A stretch of DNA of 64,000 nt. Origin: Verrucomicrobiales bacterium (lineage in GTDB: Bacteria > Verrucomicrobiota > Verrucomicrobiia > Limisphaerales > J093). The DNA lies in contig JACKPV010000036.1 of the NCBI GenBank assembly GCA_024233305.1, forward strand, positions 62,001 through 126,000, written 5' to 3'. The first letter of the stretch is position 1; every line of letters begins with the position of its first letter. Under the pieces are notes generated by a model. It had not been told where the DNA came from and made no database searches. It saw only the letters and a list, made by a program, of their open reading frames with translations. Both the position numbers and the translations under genes were made by a program. Shown one piece after another: positions 7,925 through 17,045 of the stretch.

Positions 7925-9602
7925 GCCGTCAGACTACCCCAGCCCGCTGCCACCGAAAAGCGGGGAAACCGGATGGACGGACGCGCCGGGTACGGATCCG
8001 CCAGCGGATAAGGCTGGAGTCGAACGGTTCCCGTGGCCAGACTCGCCGTCCGACCACCCCGTTGTGAAAGCGCGAGCATCTGGACATGCGGCCCCACGGC
8101 GAGCCCGCAGCAGCCTGGGCCTGGGAGCGGGATTCCTCCTGTTCCTCGGGCTGCTCTTCTGCTTCCATCCCGGCGCCGATGGCGCGCGCATCGGCCGCAT
8201 GGGAGCGGTCGCCGCCCTGATGGCGGTCTGGTGGATCACGGAGGCCCTGCCGCTGGCCGCCACGTCGTTGCTGCCGTTCGTGCTCTTTCCCCTGCTCGGC
8301 ATCATGACGAGCAAGGAGATCGCGCCGCTCTACATCAACTCGACCATCTTCCTTTTCCTCGGCGGGTTCCTCATCGCGCTCGCCATGGAACGTTGGAACC
8401 TGCACCGCCGGATCGCCCTCAAAACCCTGCTCTGGTTCGGCCGCAGCCCCGCGTTGCTGGTGCTCGGTTTCATGGGCGCGTGCGCCTTCCTTTCCGCCTG
8501 GATCTCGAACACCGCCACCGCGGTCGCCATGCTGCCGGTCGGCATGGCCGTCCTGCACGGGCTCGAGGAACGCTGGGGACGCGACCGTACCGCCACGCTT
8601 GCGGTCGCCCTCATGCTCGGCATCGCTTACGCCTGTTCCATTGGCGGCGTCGCCACCCTCGTCGGCACGCCGCCCAACCTCGCGCTCAAGACCATCTTCG
8701 AGAACACCTTTCCAGAGGCCCCGAAAATCACCTTCGCGCAATGGAGCCTGCTCGGGGTCCCCCTGGCAGTGACGATGCTGATCGCGGCCTGGCTCGTGCT
8801 GACCAAGCTCTGGTATCCGCCGGATCCCGGTCTCCGGGTGGACCGCCGGCTGCTCCGCGAGCAATACGCCGCCCTCGGCCCGATGGCGCCGGAAGAGAAG
8901 CGGGTCGCGGGAGTGTTCCTGACCACGGCCCTGCTCTGGATGTTCCGGGTGAAGATCGAGATCGGGTCGGTCACCATCCCCGGCTGGAGCCAGCTCTTCA
9001 ACCGGCCCGGCCTGATCGATGACGGCACCGTCGCGGTCACGATGGCCCTCCTGCTGTTTCTGCTGCCGGCATCGGGCCAGCCAGGGGAGCGGTTGCTGGG
9101 GGGACCGGTGTTCGCCCGCGTGCCGTGGGGGATCATCCTGCTCTTTGGCGGCGGATTTGCCCTGGCGGAAGGCTTCAAGGTAAGCGGCCTGTCCGACTGG
9201 CTGGGCACCACGCTCTTCGCCGACGTGGGCGGGTTTCCCGCGCTCGGGATCGTCTTCCTGGTCTGTCTGGCCATGACCTTTCTGACCGAACTGACGTCGA
9301 ACACCGCCAGCACCCAGATGGTGCTGCCGATCCTCGCCGCCATCGCCCTGGCGCAATCGATCCATCCCCTTCTGCTCATGTTGCCGGCCACGTTGTCGGC
9401 GTCGATGGCCTTCATGATGCCCGTCGCCACCCCGCCGAACGCCATCGTCTTCGGCAGCCACTGGCTCACGGTTCGCCAGATGGCCCGCGCCGGCCTGGTG
9501 CTGAATCTGATCGGGGTGGTCCTCACCACCGCGACACTGTATCTCGTCGGCGTGAAGGTCTTCGACCTGGGCGCCGCCGAACTGCCGGCCTGGGCGCGCT
9601 GA
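7923..9602 (+). CDS. SLC13 (DASS) family anion/sodium symporter
   Basis: An inner-membrane permease of the divalent anion/sodium symporter family, which takes up dicarboxylates, sulfate or related anions. The membrane core starts near residue 67 and includes WWITEALPLAATSLLP, the repeated SNT motifs (WISNTATAVAMLP and LTSNTASTQMVLP) and TPPNAIVFGS. These match the two sodium/substrate sites of the family. The ATG at 7923 overlaps the divergent elbB start codon (CATG) and would add a 60-residue proline-rich cytoplasmic tail with no homology signal; a GTG at 8064 is an alternative that gives a more usual N-terminus. The substrate is not determinable. Confidence 0.88.
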   Translation: MPSDYPSPLPPKSGETGWTDAPGTDPPADKAGVERFPWPDSPSDHPVVKARASGHAAPRRARSSLGLGAGFLLFLGLLFCFHPGADGARIGRMGAVAALMAVWWITEALPLAATSLLPFVLFPLLGIMTSKEIAPLYINSTIFLFLGGFLIALAMERWNLHRRIALKTLLWFGRSPALLVLGFMGACAFLSAWISNTATAVAMLPVGMAVLHGLEERWGRDRTATLAVALMLGIAYACSIGGVATLVGTPPNLALKTIFENTFPEAPKITFAQWSLLGVPLAVTMLIAAWLVLTKLWYPPDPGLRVDRRLLREQYAALGPMAPEEKRVAGVFLTTALLWMFRVKIEIGSVTIPGWSQLFNRPGLIDDGTVAVTMALLLFLLPASGQPGERLLGGPVFARVPWGIILLFGGGFALAEGFKVSGLSDWLGTTLFADVGGFPALGIVFLVCLAMTFLTELTSNTASTQMVLPILAAIALAQSIHPLLLMLPATLSASMAFMMPVATPPNAIVFGSHWLTVRQMARAGLVLNLIGVVLTTATLYLVGVKVFDLGAAELPAWAR

Positions 9603-9744
9603 GCCGGGTGGCAGACCCCTGGAACCGCGGCCCCAACCAGCCCGGAGGCCGCGACCTCTCCGGGATTCATCCGTCCCGCCAGGGAACGCCACAACCCGCT
9701 GAAATGCTTGCGAATGGCGGTGGGTTTTGGTTTAGGCTGCGGAC

Positions 9745-10665
9745 ATGGCTGAGACACGCACCGGCGCGGACGGCGCCAATGCCTTCGACCTGGACACCTA
9801 CCTCAAGGAAGTCACCCGCGAGGTGGATCGTGCCTTGGACCGCTATCTGCCGTCGGCCACCGTGAAGCCCGCCACCCTGCACAAGGCGATGCGGTATTCC
9901 ATGTTCGCCGGGGGCAAACGGATGCGGCCGGCATTGTGCGTGGCTGCCGCCGAAGCGTGCGGGGCGAACCGGGCCCAGGCGATGCCGCTGGCCTGCGCGG
10001 TCGAGTGCATCCATACCTACTCGCTCATCCACGACGACCTGCCCGCGATGGACAACGACGACTTCCGCCGCGGGAAGCCGACCAACCACAAGGTGTTCGG
10101 CGAAGGGATCGCGATTCTGGCGGGGGACGCCCTCCTGACCCGGGCCTTCGAGATCGCTGCCCAGTGCCGGGGCTGGCGGCGTTACAGCCACAAGGACGTG
10201 ATCATCGAGATCGCCGAAGCCGCTGGATCGAAAGAGCTGGTCGGGGGTCAGGTCGCGGACCTTGAGGGCGAGGGAAAGGACCTTACCGCTCCCCAGCTCC
10301 GCTACATTCATGAACGCAAGACCTCCGCGCTCATCCGGTGCTCCGTGCGGCTCGGTGGCATCAGCGCCAATTGCAACCGCACCCAGCTCCTCGCCCTCAC
10401 CGATTTCGGTCACTACGTCGGCCTCGCCTTCCAGGTGATCGATGACATCCTGGATGTCACCCGGAGCACCGAACAGCTCGGCAAGACGGCGGGCAAGGAC
10501 GCGGCGGCGCGCAAGGCCACCTACCCGGCGATCGTGGGTCTTGAGAAATCCCGCAAGATCGCGCGGGACCTGACGCGGAAGGCCTACGGTGCGCTTGACG
10601 CCTTCCACGGACGCGCCACGGCGCTCCAGGCACTGGCCACCTACCTCCTGAACCGCGAGCATTAG
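9745..10665 (+). CDS. ispA: Polyprenyl synthetase (farnesyl/geranylgeranyl diphosphate synthase)
   Basis: A 306-residue trans-prenyltransferase condensing IPP with allylic diphosphates to make C15 or C20 isoprenoid diphosphates in the cytoplasm. The first aspartate-rich motif is DDLPAMDND (about residues 97-105) and the second is DDILD (about residues 232-236), both intact, with the GGKRMRP IPP-binding motif near residue 55. The two-residue insertion in the first motif is typical of bacterial FPP/GGPP synthases; product length is uncertain. xseB and dxs follow on the same strand, a set also clustered in Enterobacteria (there xseB-ispA-dxs). Confidence 0.93.
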   Translation: MAETRTGADGANAFDLDTYLKEVTREVDRALDRYLPSATVKPATLHKAMRYSMFAGGKRMRPALCVAAAEACGANRAQAMPLACAVECIHTYSLIHDDLPAMDNDDFRRGKPTNHKVFGEGIAILAGDALLTRAFEIAAQCRGWRRYSHKDVIIEIAEAAGSKELVGGQVADLEGEGKDLTAPQLRYIHERKTSALIRCSVRLGGISANCNRTQLLALTDFGHYVGLAFQVIDDILDVTRSTEQLGKTAGKDAAARKATYPAIVGLEKSRKIARDLTRKAYGALDAFHGRATALQALATYLLNREH

Positions 10666-10743
10666 ATTGGGGCTTGCGCCCTGCCGGGTGGAAGTTGGAT
10701 AAGGGTTGGACGGGTGCGGCCACCGGGCCTAACCTGACCTCGC

Positions 10744-11031
10744 ATGGCGAAAACCGCGAAAGGAACAGCCGAAACCAGGCCGGCCACTGATCACCTCTCC
10801 TATGGGGAGGCTGTGGCCCGGCTGGAGTCCATCGTGGGGGCCATGGAGGAGGAGGATCTCCCCCTCGAACAACTCCTCACGCGGTACGAGGAGGGACGGC
10901 GGCTCGTGCAACTCTGCCAGGGCCGCCTCGCGGCCGCCGAGTTGCGCATCCGTCAGCTCGAGGAGGACGCCGCCGGGAACCTCGAAGCCCCGCCGCTGAC
11001 CCTCGATCCCGAACCCTCCCCCGACGCCTGA
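10744..11031 (+). CDS. xseB: Exodeoxyribonuclease VII small subunit
   Basis: A 95-residue protein whose middle part (LSYGEAVARLESIVGAMEEE then LPLEQLLTRYEEGRRLVQLC) is the signature helical hairpin of XseB. This subunit binds the large subunit XseA to form exonuclease VII, which degrades single-stranded DNA to oligonucleotides. Flanking tails are low-complexity. xseA is not in the window. Placement between ispA and dxs is a widely conserved arrangement, probably reflecting shared transcription and not shared function. Confidence 0.92.
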   Translation: MAKTAKGTAETRPATDHLSYGEAVARLESIVGAMEEEDLPLEQLLTRYEEGRRLVQLCQGRLAAAELRIRQLEEDAAGNLEAPPLTLDPEPSPDA

Positions 11032-11068
11032 CCGCCGCTGCCGCCCCACGCCTGCCAACCCCGGACCC

Positions 11069-13057
11069 ATGAGCCGTTATCTCGACATGGTGGATCATCC
11101 TTCCCACCTCAAGAAACTGACCCTCGACCAATGCCTCCGTCTGGCGGAGGAAATCCGGCACGAACTGATCACCGTCCTCTCACGGAACGGCGGCCACGTC
11201 GGCCCGAACCTGGGCGTCGTCGAACTCACCATCGCGCTGCATCGCGTGTTCGAGACCCCCAAGGACAAGTTCGTCTGGGACGTCAGCCACCAATGCTACG
11301 TCCACAAGCTACTGACCGGCCGGAAGCAACGCTTCCACACCATCCGCACCACCGACGGCCTCAACGGTTTCGCCCTGCGCACGGAAAGCGAGCATGATGC
11401 CTACGGTGCCGGCCACGCCGGCACCGCCATCTCCGCGGCGCTTGGCATGTGCGCCGCCCGCGACCGCCGGGGCAGCGACGAGAACGTGATCTGCGTCTTC
11501 GGCGACGCCGCCCTCACCAACGGGGTTTCCTTCGAGGGGCTCAACAACATCGCCCACACGACCAAGCGCTTCATCGGCATCCTCAACGACAACGAGTGGA
11601 GCATCGCCAAGAACGTCGGGGCCATCGCCGGTTACCTGAACCGGCTCATCACCAACCCCCGCTACGCCCGCTTCCAAAAGGACCTGCAAAAGTGGATCCG
11701 GCGCATCCCGAAGGGTGAACTCGCCCTCAAGCTCGGCCACAAGGCCGAGGAGGCCCTCAAGGGGGCCGTCGCCGGCGTCACCCTCGAACCCACCGGTCGC
11801 CTCGGCGACAACGACGGCCGCGGCGGCTACGGCAGCAGCCTCATCTTCGAGGAACTCGGCCTGCGCTATCTCGGTCCCATCGACGGTCACAACCTCGAAT
11901 TGCTCGTCGAGTGTCTCGAATATGCGAAGCAGTGCGAGGAACCGATCGTCCTCCACGTCATCACCCAGAAGGGCAAGGGCTACGACGCCGCGCTCAAGCA
12001 CCCGGAGAAGTTCCACGGCACCGGACCTTACGACGTCGAAACCGGGGATTCACCGCCCGCCAAGGCCGGGGTCGCGCCCGCCTATCAGGACGTCTTCGGT
12101 GACGCCATGGTGAAGCTCTGTCGGCGCGACAGCACCGTGGTCGGCATCACCGCCGCCATGCCCACCGGCACCGGGTTGAAAACCCTCGAGAAGGCCATGC
12201 CCGAGCGTTACTACGACGTGGGCATCGCCGAGGAACACGCCGTCATCTTCGCGGCCGGCATGGCCACCATGGGGTTCCGCCCGGTCTGCGCCATTTACTC
12301 GACCTTTCTGCAACGCGCCTACGATTGCATCGTTCATGACGTCGCCCTGCAGGACCTCCCGGTGATCTTCTGCATGGACCGCGCGGGGCTTTCCGCCAAC
12401 GACGGCCCGACGCACCACGGTCTGTTCGACATCGCCTACCTCCGGTGCGTGCCCAACATCATCGCCATGGCGCCGAAGGACGAGGACGAACTGGCCGACA
12501 TGATGTTCACCGCGACGCGCCAGCCGCACGCCACCTTTATCCGGTATCCGCGCGGCGCGGGTGAAGGGGTGGCAATCAAGGAACAACCGGCCCTGCTCGA
12601 GATCGGCAAGGCGGAGGTGGTCCGCAACTTCGCCGGCAAGGGCGGCAGGAAGGTGGCCCTGTTCGGACTCGGCAACCTGTTCCCCGTGGCGCGCGAGGCG
12701 GCCGACGAGCTGGCCCGCGCGGGATGCGACGTGGCGCTTATCAACCCGCGTTTCACCAAGCCCCTCGACAACGCCACCCACGAGTTCTTTGGCCGCGCCG
12801 CCGACGTGGTGGTCACCTTCGAGGACCACGTCCTGCCGGCCGGCTACGGCGCCAGCGTGATGGAAGTCTACGGCGAAAGCGGGGTGACCACCCCCATCGT
12901 GCGCATCGGTTGGCCCGATCAATTCATCGAACACGCCAGCAGCGTCGGGTATCTGCGCAAACGCTACGGCCTCACCGCCGCGAAGGCGGTCGAACGGGTG
13001 AAGGCGGTTTTGGAGGGCGCCGCCGATCGTGCGGGCGCCGTGTCCTGCGTGGCCTGA
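11069..13057 (+). CDS. dxs: 1-deoxy-D-xylulose-5-phosphate synthase
   Basis: A 662-residue thiamine-diphosphate enzyme that condenses pyruvate with glyceraldehyde 3-phosphate, the first step of the MEP isoprenoid pathway. Typical segments are GGHVGPNLGVVELT, WDVSHQCYVHKLLTGR, the ThDP/Mg motif starting GDAALTNG and ending near ILNDNEWSIAKNVGA, and the pyrimidine-domain stretch VGIAEEHAVIFAAGMA. Some of these differ slightly from the enterobacterial form (for example GDAALTNG where GDGAMTAG is usual), which suggests a divergent subfamily but still an active enzyme. A plain transketolase was considered and rejected on these motifs. It closes the ispA-xseB-dxs cluster. Confidence 0.92.
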   Translation: MSRYLDMVDHPSHLKKLTLDQCLRLAEEIRHELITVLSRNGGHVGPNLGVVELTIALHRVFETPKDKFVWDVSHQCYVHKLLTGRKQRFHTIRTTDGLNGFALRTESEHDAYGAGHAGTAISAALGMCAARDRRGSDENVICVFGDAALTNGVSFEGLNNIAHTTKRFIGILNDNEWSIAKNVGAIAGYLNRLITNPRYARFQKDLQKWIRRIPKGELALKLGHKAEEALKGAVAGVTLEPTGRLGDNDGRGGYGSSLIFEELGLRYLGPIDGHNLELLVECLEYAKQCEEPIVLHVITQKGKGYDAALKHPEKFHGTGPYDVETGDSPPAKAGVAPAYQDVFGDAMVKLCRRDSTVVGITAAMPTGTGLKTLEKAMPERYYDVGIAEEHAVIFAAGMATMGFRPVCAIYSTFLQRAYDCIVHDVALQDLPVIFCMDRAGLSANDGPTHHGLFDIAYLRCVPNIIAMAPKDEDELADMMFTATRQPHATFIRYPRGAGEGVAIKEQPALLEIGKAEVVRNFAGKGGRKVALFGLGNLFPVAREAADELARAGCDVALINPRFTKPLDNATHEFFGRAADVVVTFEDHVLPAGYGASVMEVYGESGVTTPIVRIGWPDQFIEHASSVGYLRKRYGLTAAKAVERVKAVLEGAADRAGAVSCVA

Positions 13058-13120
13058 TCCGGCAATCGTCCGCTCCGCCCGCTTGACCCTGACGCGGCGC
13101 GGCCTTAGCAATGGAGGGCG

Positions 13121-14338
13121 ATGAGCGCGGACAAGCAGGCCCTCGACGGGCTCAAGCTGGACCGGTCCGAAGAGACAACCAGCTCCTCCCAACGCGGGCG
13201 TCTCAGGTGGGTGATCGCCCTGCTGGTGGTCATCGTGCTGACGGCGCTTTGGTGGCTCAATCCGCGCGAGGCCGAAGTGCGCACCGTGCTCGTGCAACCC
13301 ACCGATCCCGCCGCCCTGCGCACCCTGCTCAACGCATCCGGCTACGTTACCGCCCGCCGCGAAGCCACCGTTTCCTCGAAGATCACCGGCAAGGTCGTCG
13401 AGGTGCTCATCGAAGAAGGCCAGCACGTCAACGAAGGCCAGATGCTCGCCCGCCTGGATGACCTCAATGTGGCCGCCAGTCTCCGGCTCGCCGAAGCGCA
13501 GGTAACCGCCGCCCGTTCCGCCCTCGCCGAGACCAAGGTCCGGTTGGACGTTGCCCTGCGCGAGTTGAACCGCATCCGCAGCCTCCAGGCCACCGGCATC
13601 ACCACCGAGGCCAGCCTCGACCAGGCCCGCGGCGAAGTCGATTCCCTCAAGGCCCGCCTCGATCTCCAGTCCGAACAGATCGAGGTCGCCGACCGCGAAC
13701 GCGCGGTTTACGCCCAACAGGTCGAGGACACCGTCATCCGGGCGCCGTTCGACGGGGTCGTCACTGCCAAAAACGCCCAGCCCGGCGAAATGATCTCCCC
13801 AATCTCCGCCGGCGGCGGCTACACCCGCACCGGGATCTGCACTCTCGTCGACATGACCTCCCTCGAAATCGAGGTGGACGTCAACGAAAGCTACCTCGGC
13901 CGCGTCCGCGAGGACCAACCGGTCCAGGCCACGCTCGATGCTTATTCGGAATGGAAGATCCCCGCACACGTCATTGCCATCATCCCCACCGCCGACCGGC
14001 AGAAATCCACCGTCAAGGTCCGCGTCGCCTTCGAGCAACGAGATCCCCGCATCCTGCCCGAAATGGCCGTCCGGGTCGCCTTCCTCGGAGCCGCGCCCCA
14101 GAGCGCGAACGCCGGACCGGCCCTGTTTGTTCCCTCGCGCGCCGTCCTGCGGCTCGAGGGGAACGTCCGCGGATGGGTGGTGACGGACGGCCAAGCGGTT
14201 CCGCGCGATCTGGTGACCGGTGAGGAGTTGGACGGCGAGATCGCGGTGCTCGATGGCCTCGCTCCCGGCGACCGCCTCGTGATCGAAGGTTTCGAGCAAC
14301 TCCACGACGGCAGCCGCGTGCGCGAAAAGACTCGTTAA
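13121..14338 (+). CDS. Membrane fusion protein (HlyD/RND periplasmic adaptor)
   Basis: A 405-residue periplasmic adaptor of the MFP family with one N-terminal membrane anchor (WVIALLVVIVLTALWWLN, about residues 28-45). A lipoyl half-motif (GKVVEVLIEEGQHVNEGQML), an alpha-helical hairpin, the second lipoyl half (DTVIRAPFDGVVTAKNAQPG), a beta-barrel and a membrane-proximal domain follow. Adaptors connect an inner-membrane RND or ABC pump to an outer-membrane channel. No pump or channel gene lies next to it in this window, so the partner is unknown. The start follows a GGAGG ribosome-binding site. Confidence 0.88.
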   Translation: MSADKQALDGLKLDRSEETTSSSQRGRLRWVIALLVVIVLTALWWLNPREAEVRTVLVQPTDPAALRTLLNASGYVTARREATVSSKITGKVVEVLIEEGQHVNEGQMLARLDDLNVAASLRLAEAQVTAARSALAETKVRLDVALRELNRIRSLQATGITTEASLDQARGEVDSLKARLDLQSEQIEVADRERAVYAQQVEDTVIRAPFDGVVTAKNAQPGEMISPISAGGGYTRTGICTLVDMTSLEIEVDVNESYLGRVREDQPVQATLDAYSEWKIPAHVIAIIPTADRQKSTVKVRVAFEQRDPRILPEMAVRVAFLGAAPQSANAGPALFVPSRAVLRLEGNVRGWVVTDGQAVPRDLVTGEELDGEIAVLDGLAPGDRLVIEGFEQLHDGSRVREKTR

Positions 14339-14574
14339 CGAGCCCGCAAGCCCCCCAGCCCAAGCAACCGGCGGCAGCAGGCTCCCATCTCCCCTCGAAG
14401 TCGAGGCCCGGGCAAGCTGAGTGAGCCTCCTCCCTTCGGCGGTCCCGAGGGCCGCCGAGCCCTGGTGCGCGGGCGACAAACGCCTTGCCGCTCCCCGGCG
14501 GTCCCCCTACCGTCGCTCCGTCCATACGTGCAGCCCGCGGACCCGGCGAACGGTCCGCCAAACGCCCTCTCACA

Positions 14575-16473
14575 ATGATGCGAAATCGAGCCATTCTCCC
14601 GCTGATCCTTGCCGCCTCCCTCCCGTTAACCCCGTCGGCCGGCGCTGCGGACGATCCCTTTCCCGGCCCGCGCGGCCAGGACCTCGACTCGGCCTGCCGG
14701 GCGGACATCTGGGAACAGGATGGGAAGGGATTCCTCAAGGAATTCGTCAAGGTGCCCCGCGATGAGGTCGTCGCCTTTGCCCTCTACACGCACGACAACG
14801 GCGCTCTGAAACTCTCGGCCCAGCTCTTTCCGCTCAAACCCGACGAAGCCCGCGAAGTCCGGCTCGAACTCAGGCTGGCCGGCGCCTGGCGCGAAGTGGC
14901 CCGGGCTTCCGTCGTCTACCCGGGTTGGTCCGCCCACTTCCGCCTCGACCCCTGGGACGGCACCCGGGACGTTGCCTACCGCGTGCGGCACGGCGCGGAG
15001 GCAATGTTCGAGGGTTTGATCCGCCGCGATCCCGTGGACAAGGAGGTCATCGTCGTGGGCTCGCTCTCCTGCGACTCGAACGCCGATCGGGGCGACCGCG
15101 ACGCCATCGTCGGGAAGTTGAAGCAGCAGGATCCCGACCTCCTGTTCTTCGCCGGCGACCAGAGCTACGACCACAAGGAACACACGGCCGCCTGGCTGCT
15201 TTGGGGACATCAGTTCCGGGAGGTCATTCGCGATCGGCCGGTGGTCACGATCCCCGACGACCACGACATCGGTCAGGGCAACGTCTGGGGCGAAGGCGGT
15301 CTCGTGGCGGACTCGAGTGCGGGCGATTCCGGCGGCTACTTCTATCCGGCGGAATACATCCAGATGGTGCACCGCGCGCAGACCTGGCACCTGCCCGATC
15401 CCGCGGATCCCGCGCCCATCGGGCAGGACATTCCCGTCTACTTCACGCGTTTGCGGGTCGGCGGCATCGACTTCGCCATCGTGGCGGACCGGCAGTTCAA
15501 GAGCGGCCCGAAGGGCAAGATCCCGCAGATGGGCCCGCGGTCGGATCACATCCGCCAACCAGGCTATGATCCCAAGGCCATCGACCTGCCGGGGCTCACG
15601 CTCCTCGGCGACCGGCAGCTCGCCTTCTTGAATGCCTGGGGCCAGGACTGGACCGGCGCGCAAATGAAAGCGGTCCTCTCTCAAACGGCGTTCTGCGGCG
15701 CGGTGCACCTGCACGGCTCGACCGAGAATCGCTTGCTCGCGGACCTTGATTGCAACGGCTGGCCGCAAACCGGACGGAACCGGGCCCTGGCCGCGATGCG
15801 CCGGGCGTTCGCCTGCCACCTGTGCGGCGACCAGCACCTGGCGGTCGTCGTCAAGCACGGCATCGACGCCTTCCGGGACGGTCCCTACGCCTTCACCAAT
15901 CCCGCCATGGTGAACAGCTACTACGGACGTTGGTGGTGGCCGGAGGACGAGCAGCCGGGCGCCAATCCGATCGTCGGAAGTCCGCTCCCGTGGACGGGGG
16001 ACTTCCTCGACGGCCTTTACAACCCCATCACCATGGTGGCGTACGCCAACCCCACCTTTGGCACCATCCGCGATCTGCGGCAAAACCAGCGCAACCCCGA
16101 CGCCGAGCTGGGGGATGGCTACGGACTGGTCCGCTTCGACAAACGCACGCGCAACATCACCTTCGAGTGCTGGCCGCGCTTTGCCGATCTCGCGCAGGGC
16201 GACCAGGCGCAGTACCCGGGCTGGCCGGTGACTTTCAACATGCGCGAGAACGACGGGCGGAAGATCACCGGCCACCTGCCCGAACTGCAATTGCGCTCGG
16301 CGCCGGGTTCCGTCGTGCAGGTGGTTCGGGAAGCGGACGGGGAGATTCTCTACACGCTGCGGGTGACCGGCGACCGCTTCCGACCCCCGGTCTACGGCCC
16401 GGGCAAATACACGGTGAACGTCGGTCCCGACCGGCCGGATGCCTGGTCCATCAGCGGCGTGGAACCGGACTGA
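14575..16473 (+). CDS. Secreted PhoD-like alkaline phosphatase family protein
   Basis: A 632-residue exported metallophosphatase related to PhoD. The start at 14575 gives a signal peptide (MMRNRAILPLILAASLPL, then an alanine-rich end); a longer in-frame start at 14485 would hide that signal. Metal-binding motifs are GSLSCDSN, FAGDQSYDHKEH, TIPDDHDIGQGN and CGDQHLAVVVKHG, in the order expected for the PhoD fold. Such enzymes release phosphate from phosphomonoesters or diesters in the periplasm. The protein is longer than Bacillus PhoD, with an extra C-terminal beta-rich segment. No phosphate-transport genes are adjacent. Confidence 0.87.
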   Translation: MMRNRAILPLILAASLPLTPSAGAADDPFPGPRGQDLDSACRADIWEQDGKGFLKEFVKVPRDEVVAFALYTHDNGALKLSAQLFPLKPDEAREVRLELRLAGAWREVARASVVYPGWSAHFRLDPWDGTRDVAYRVRHGAEAMFEGLIRRDPVDKEVIVVGSLSCDSNADRGDRDAIVGKLKQQDPDLLFFAGDQSYDHKEHTAAWLLWGHQFREVIRDRPVVTIPDDHDIGQGNVWGEGGLVADSSAGDSGGYFYPAEYIQMVHRAQTWHLPDPADPAPIGQDIPVYFTRLRVGGIDFAIVADRQFKSGPKGKIPQMGPRSDHIRQPGYDPKAIDLPGLTLLGDRQLAFLNAWGQDWTGAQMKAVLSQTAFCGAVHLHGSTENRLLADLDCNGWPQTGRNRALAAMRRAFACHLCGDQHLAVVVKHGIDAFRDGPYAFTNPAMVNSYYGRWWWPEDEQPGANPIVGSPLPWTGDFLDGLYNPITMVAYANPTFGTIRDLRQNQRNPDAELGDGYGLVRFDKRTRNITFECWPRFADLAQGDQAQYPGWPVTFNMRENDGRKITGHLPELQLRSAPGSVVQVVREADGEILYTLRVTGDRFRPPVYGPGKYTVNVGPDRPDAWSISGVEPD

Positions 16474-16584
16474 ATCCAGGCCGGGCCGCCGGGGTGAACC
16501 GGCCGTTCGCTGCAATCAGGGGGCGACATCCGGACGAAGGCGTTCGCAATCCGGACGCGGTGGTCTACAATCACTTGAAGCCCG

Positions 16585-16611
16585 TATAATTGCCTTGCTT
16601 GCGTTGCAAGC
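16585..16611 (+). promoter_or_regulatory. Perfect -10 box and adjacent hairpin upstream of histone-like gene
   Basis: The sequence TATAAT at 16585-16590 is an exact sigma-70 -10 hexamer in a GC-rich setting, 47 bases before the ATG at 16638. No good -35 box is found at 17 +/- 1 spacing. Immediately downstream (16597-16611) is a 6-bp inverted repeat GCTTGC/GCAAGC with a 3-base loop, in the expected 5' leader, which could be an operator or a small RNA hairpin. Confidence 0.5.
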
Positions 16612-16637
16612 GACACTGCATGCAATTCGTCAGAGCC

Positions 16638-17045
16638 ATGAAGACCATTGCCAAGAACGAGCTGTTCGATCATCTCAACGAGTTCCTCCAGGCCCGCGGC
16701 ATCGCGCTGAAGGATGGCAGCTACGCCAACCGGATCCGCAAGGGCTGCGACCTCCTGGCCGACGCCATCAATGCCACGCAGGGGACCCTCGAGAAGGCCC
16801 GCTCCCAGGTGGACACGAAGCTGCAACAACTGCGCGCCTCGCTCCACCGGGCCACGGCGCCGAAACCGCCCGTGATGAAAACCGCCCCCGGCGAAGCCGC
16901 AGCCCGCGAATCAGGAGCGAAGCCTGCCTCCGCAGCGCGTCGGAAGGCGAAAAAGACCGCCCGCCCGGTGGCCGCGAAAAGAAGGAGCGCCACTACGGCC
17001 AAGCCGAAGAAGAAGGTCGCCGCCCGAGGTCCGACCCGGCGCTGA
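16638..17045 (+). CDS. Histone H1-like lysine/alanine-rich DNA-binding protein
   Basis: A 135-residue basic protein. The N-terminal 70 residues (MKTIAKNELFDHLNEFLQ onward) form a helical region with a coiled-coil-like end. The C-terminal half is a disordered Lys/Ala/Arg/Pro tail (for example AARRKAKKTARPVAAKRR) resembling eukaryotic histone H1 tails and chlamydial Hc1. Such proteins bind and compact DNA. The tail assignment is from composition only. The ATG at 16638 is chosen because the residues upstream (from a TTG at 16590) are cysteine-rich and unrelated. A consensus -10 box precedes it. It stands alone, without an operon partner. Confidence 0.7.
   Translation: MKTIAKNELFDHLNEFLQARGIALKDGSYANRIRKGCDLLADAINATQGTLEKARSQVDTKLQQLRASLHRATAPKPPVMKTAPGEAAARESGAKPASAARRKAKKTARPVAAKRRSATTAKPKKKVAARGPTRR

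Noticed and set aside
11069..13057. Transketolase instead of dxs
   Set aside because: The order of thiamine-binding motifs, the WDVSHQCYVHK stretch and linkage to ispA-xseB match DXS.
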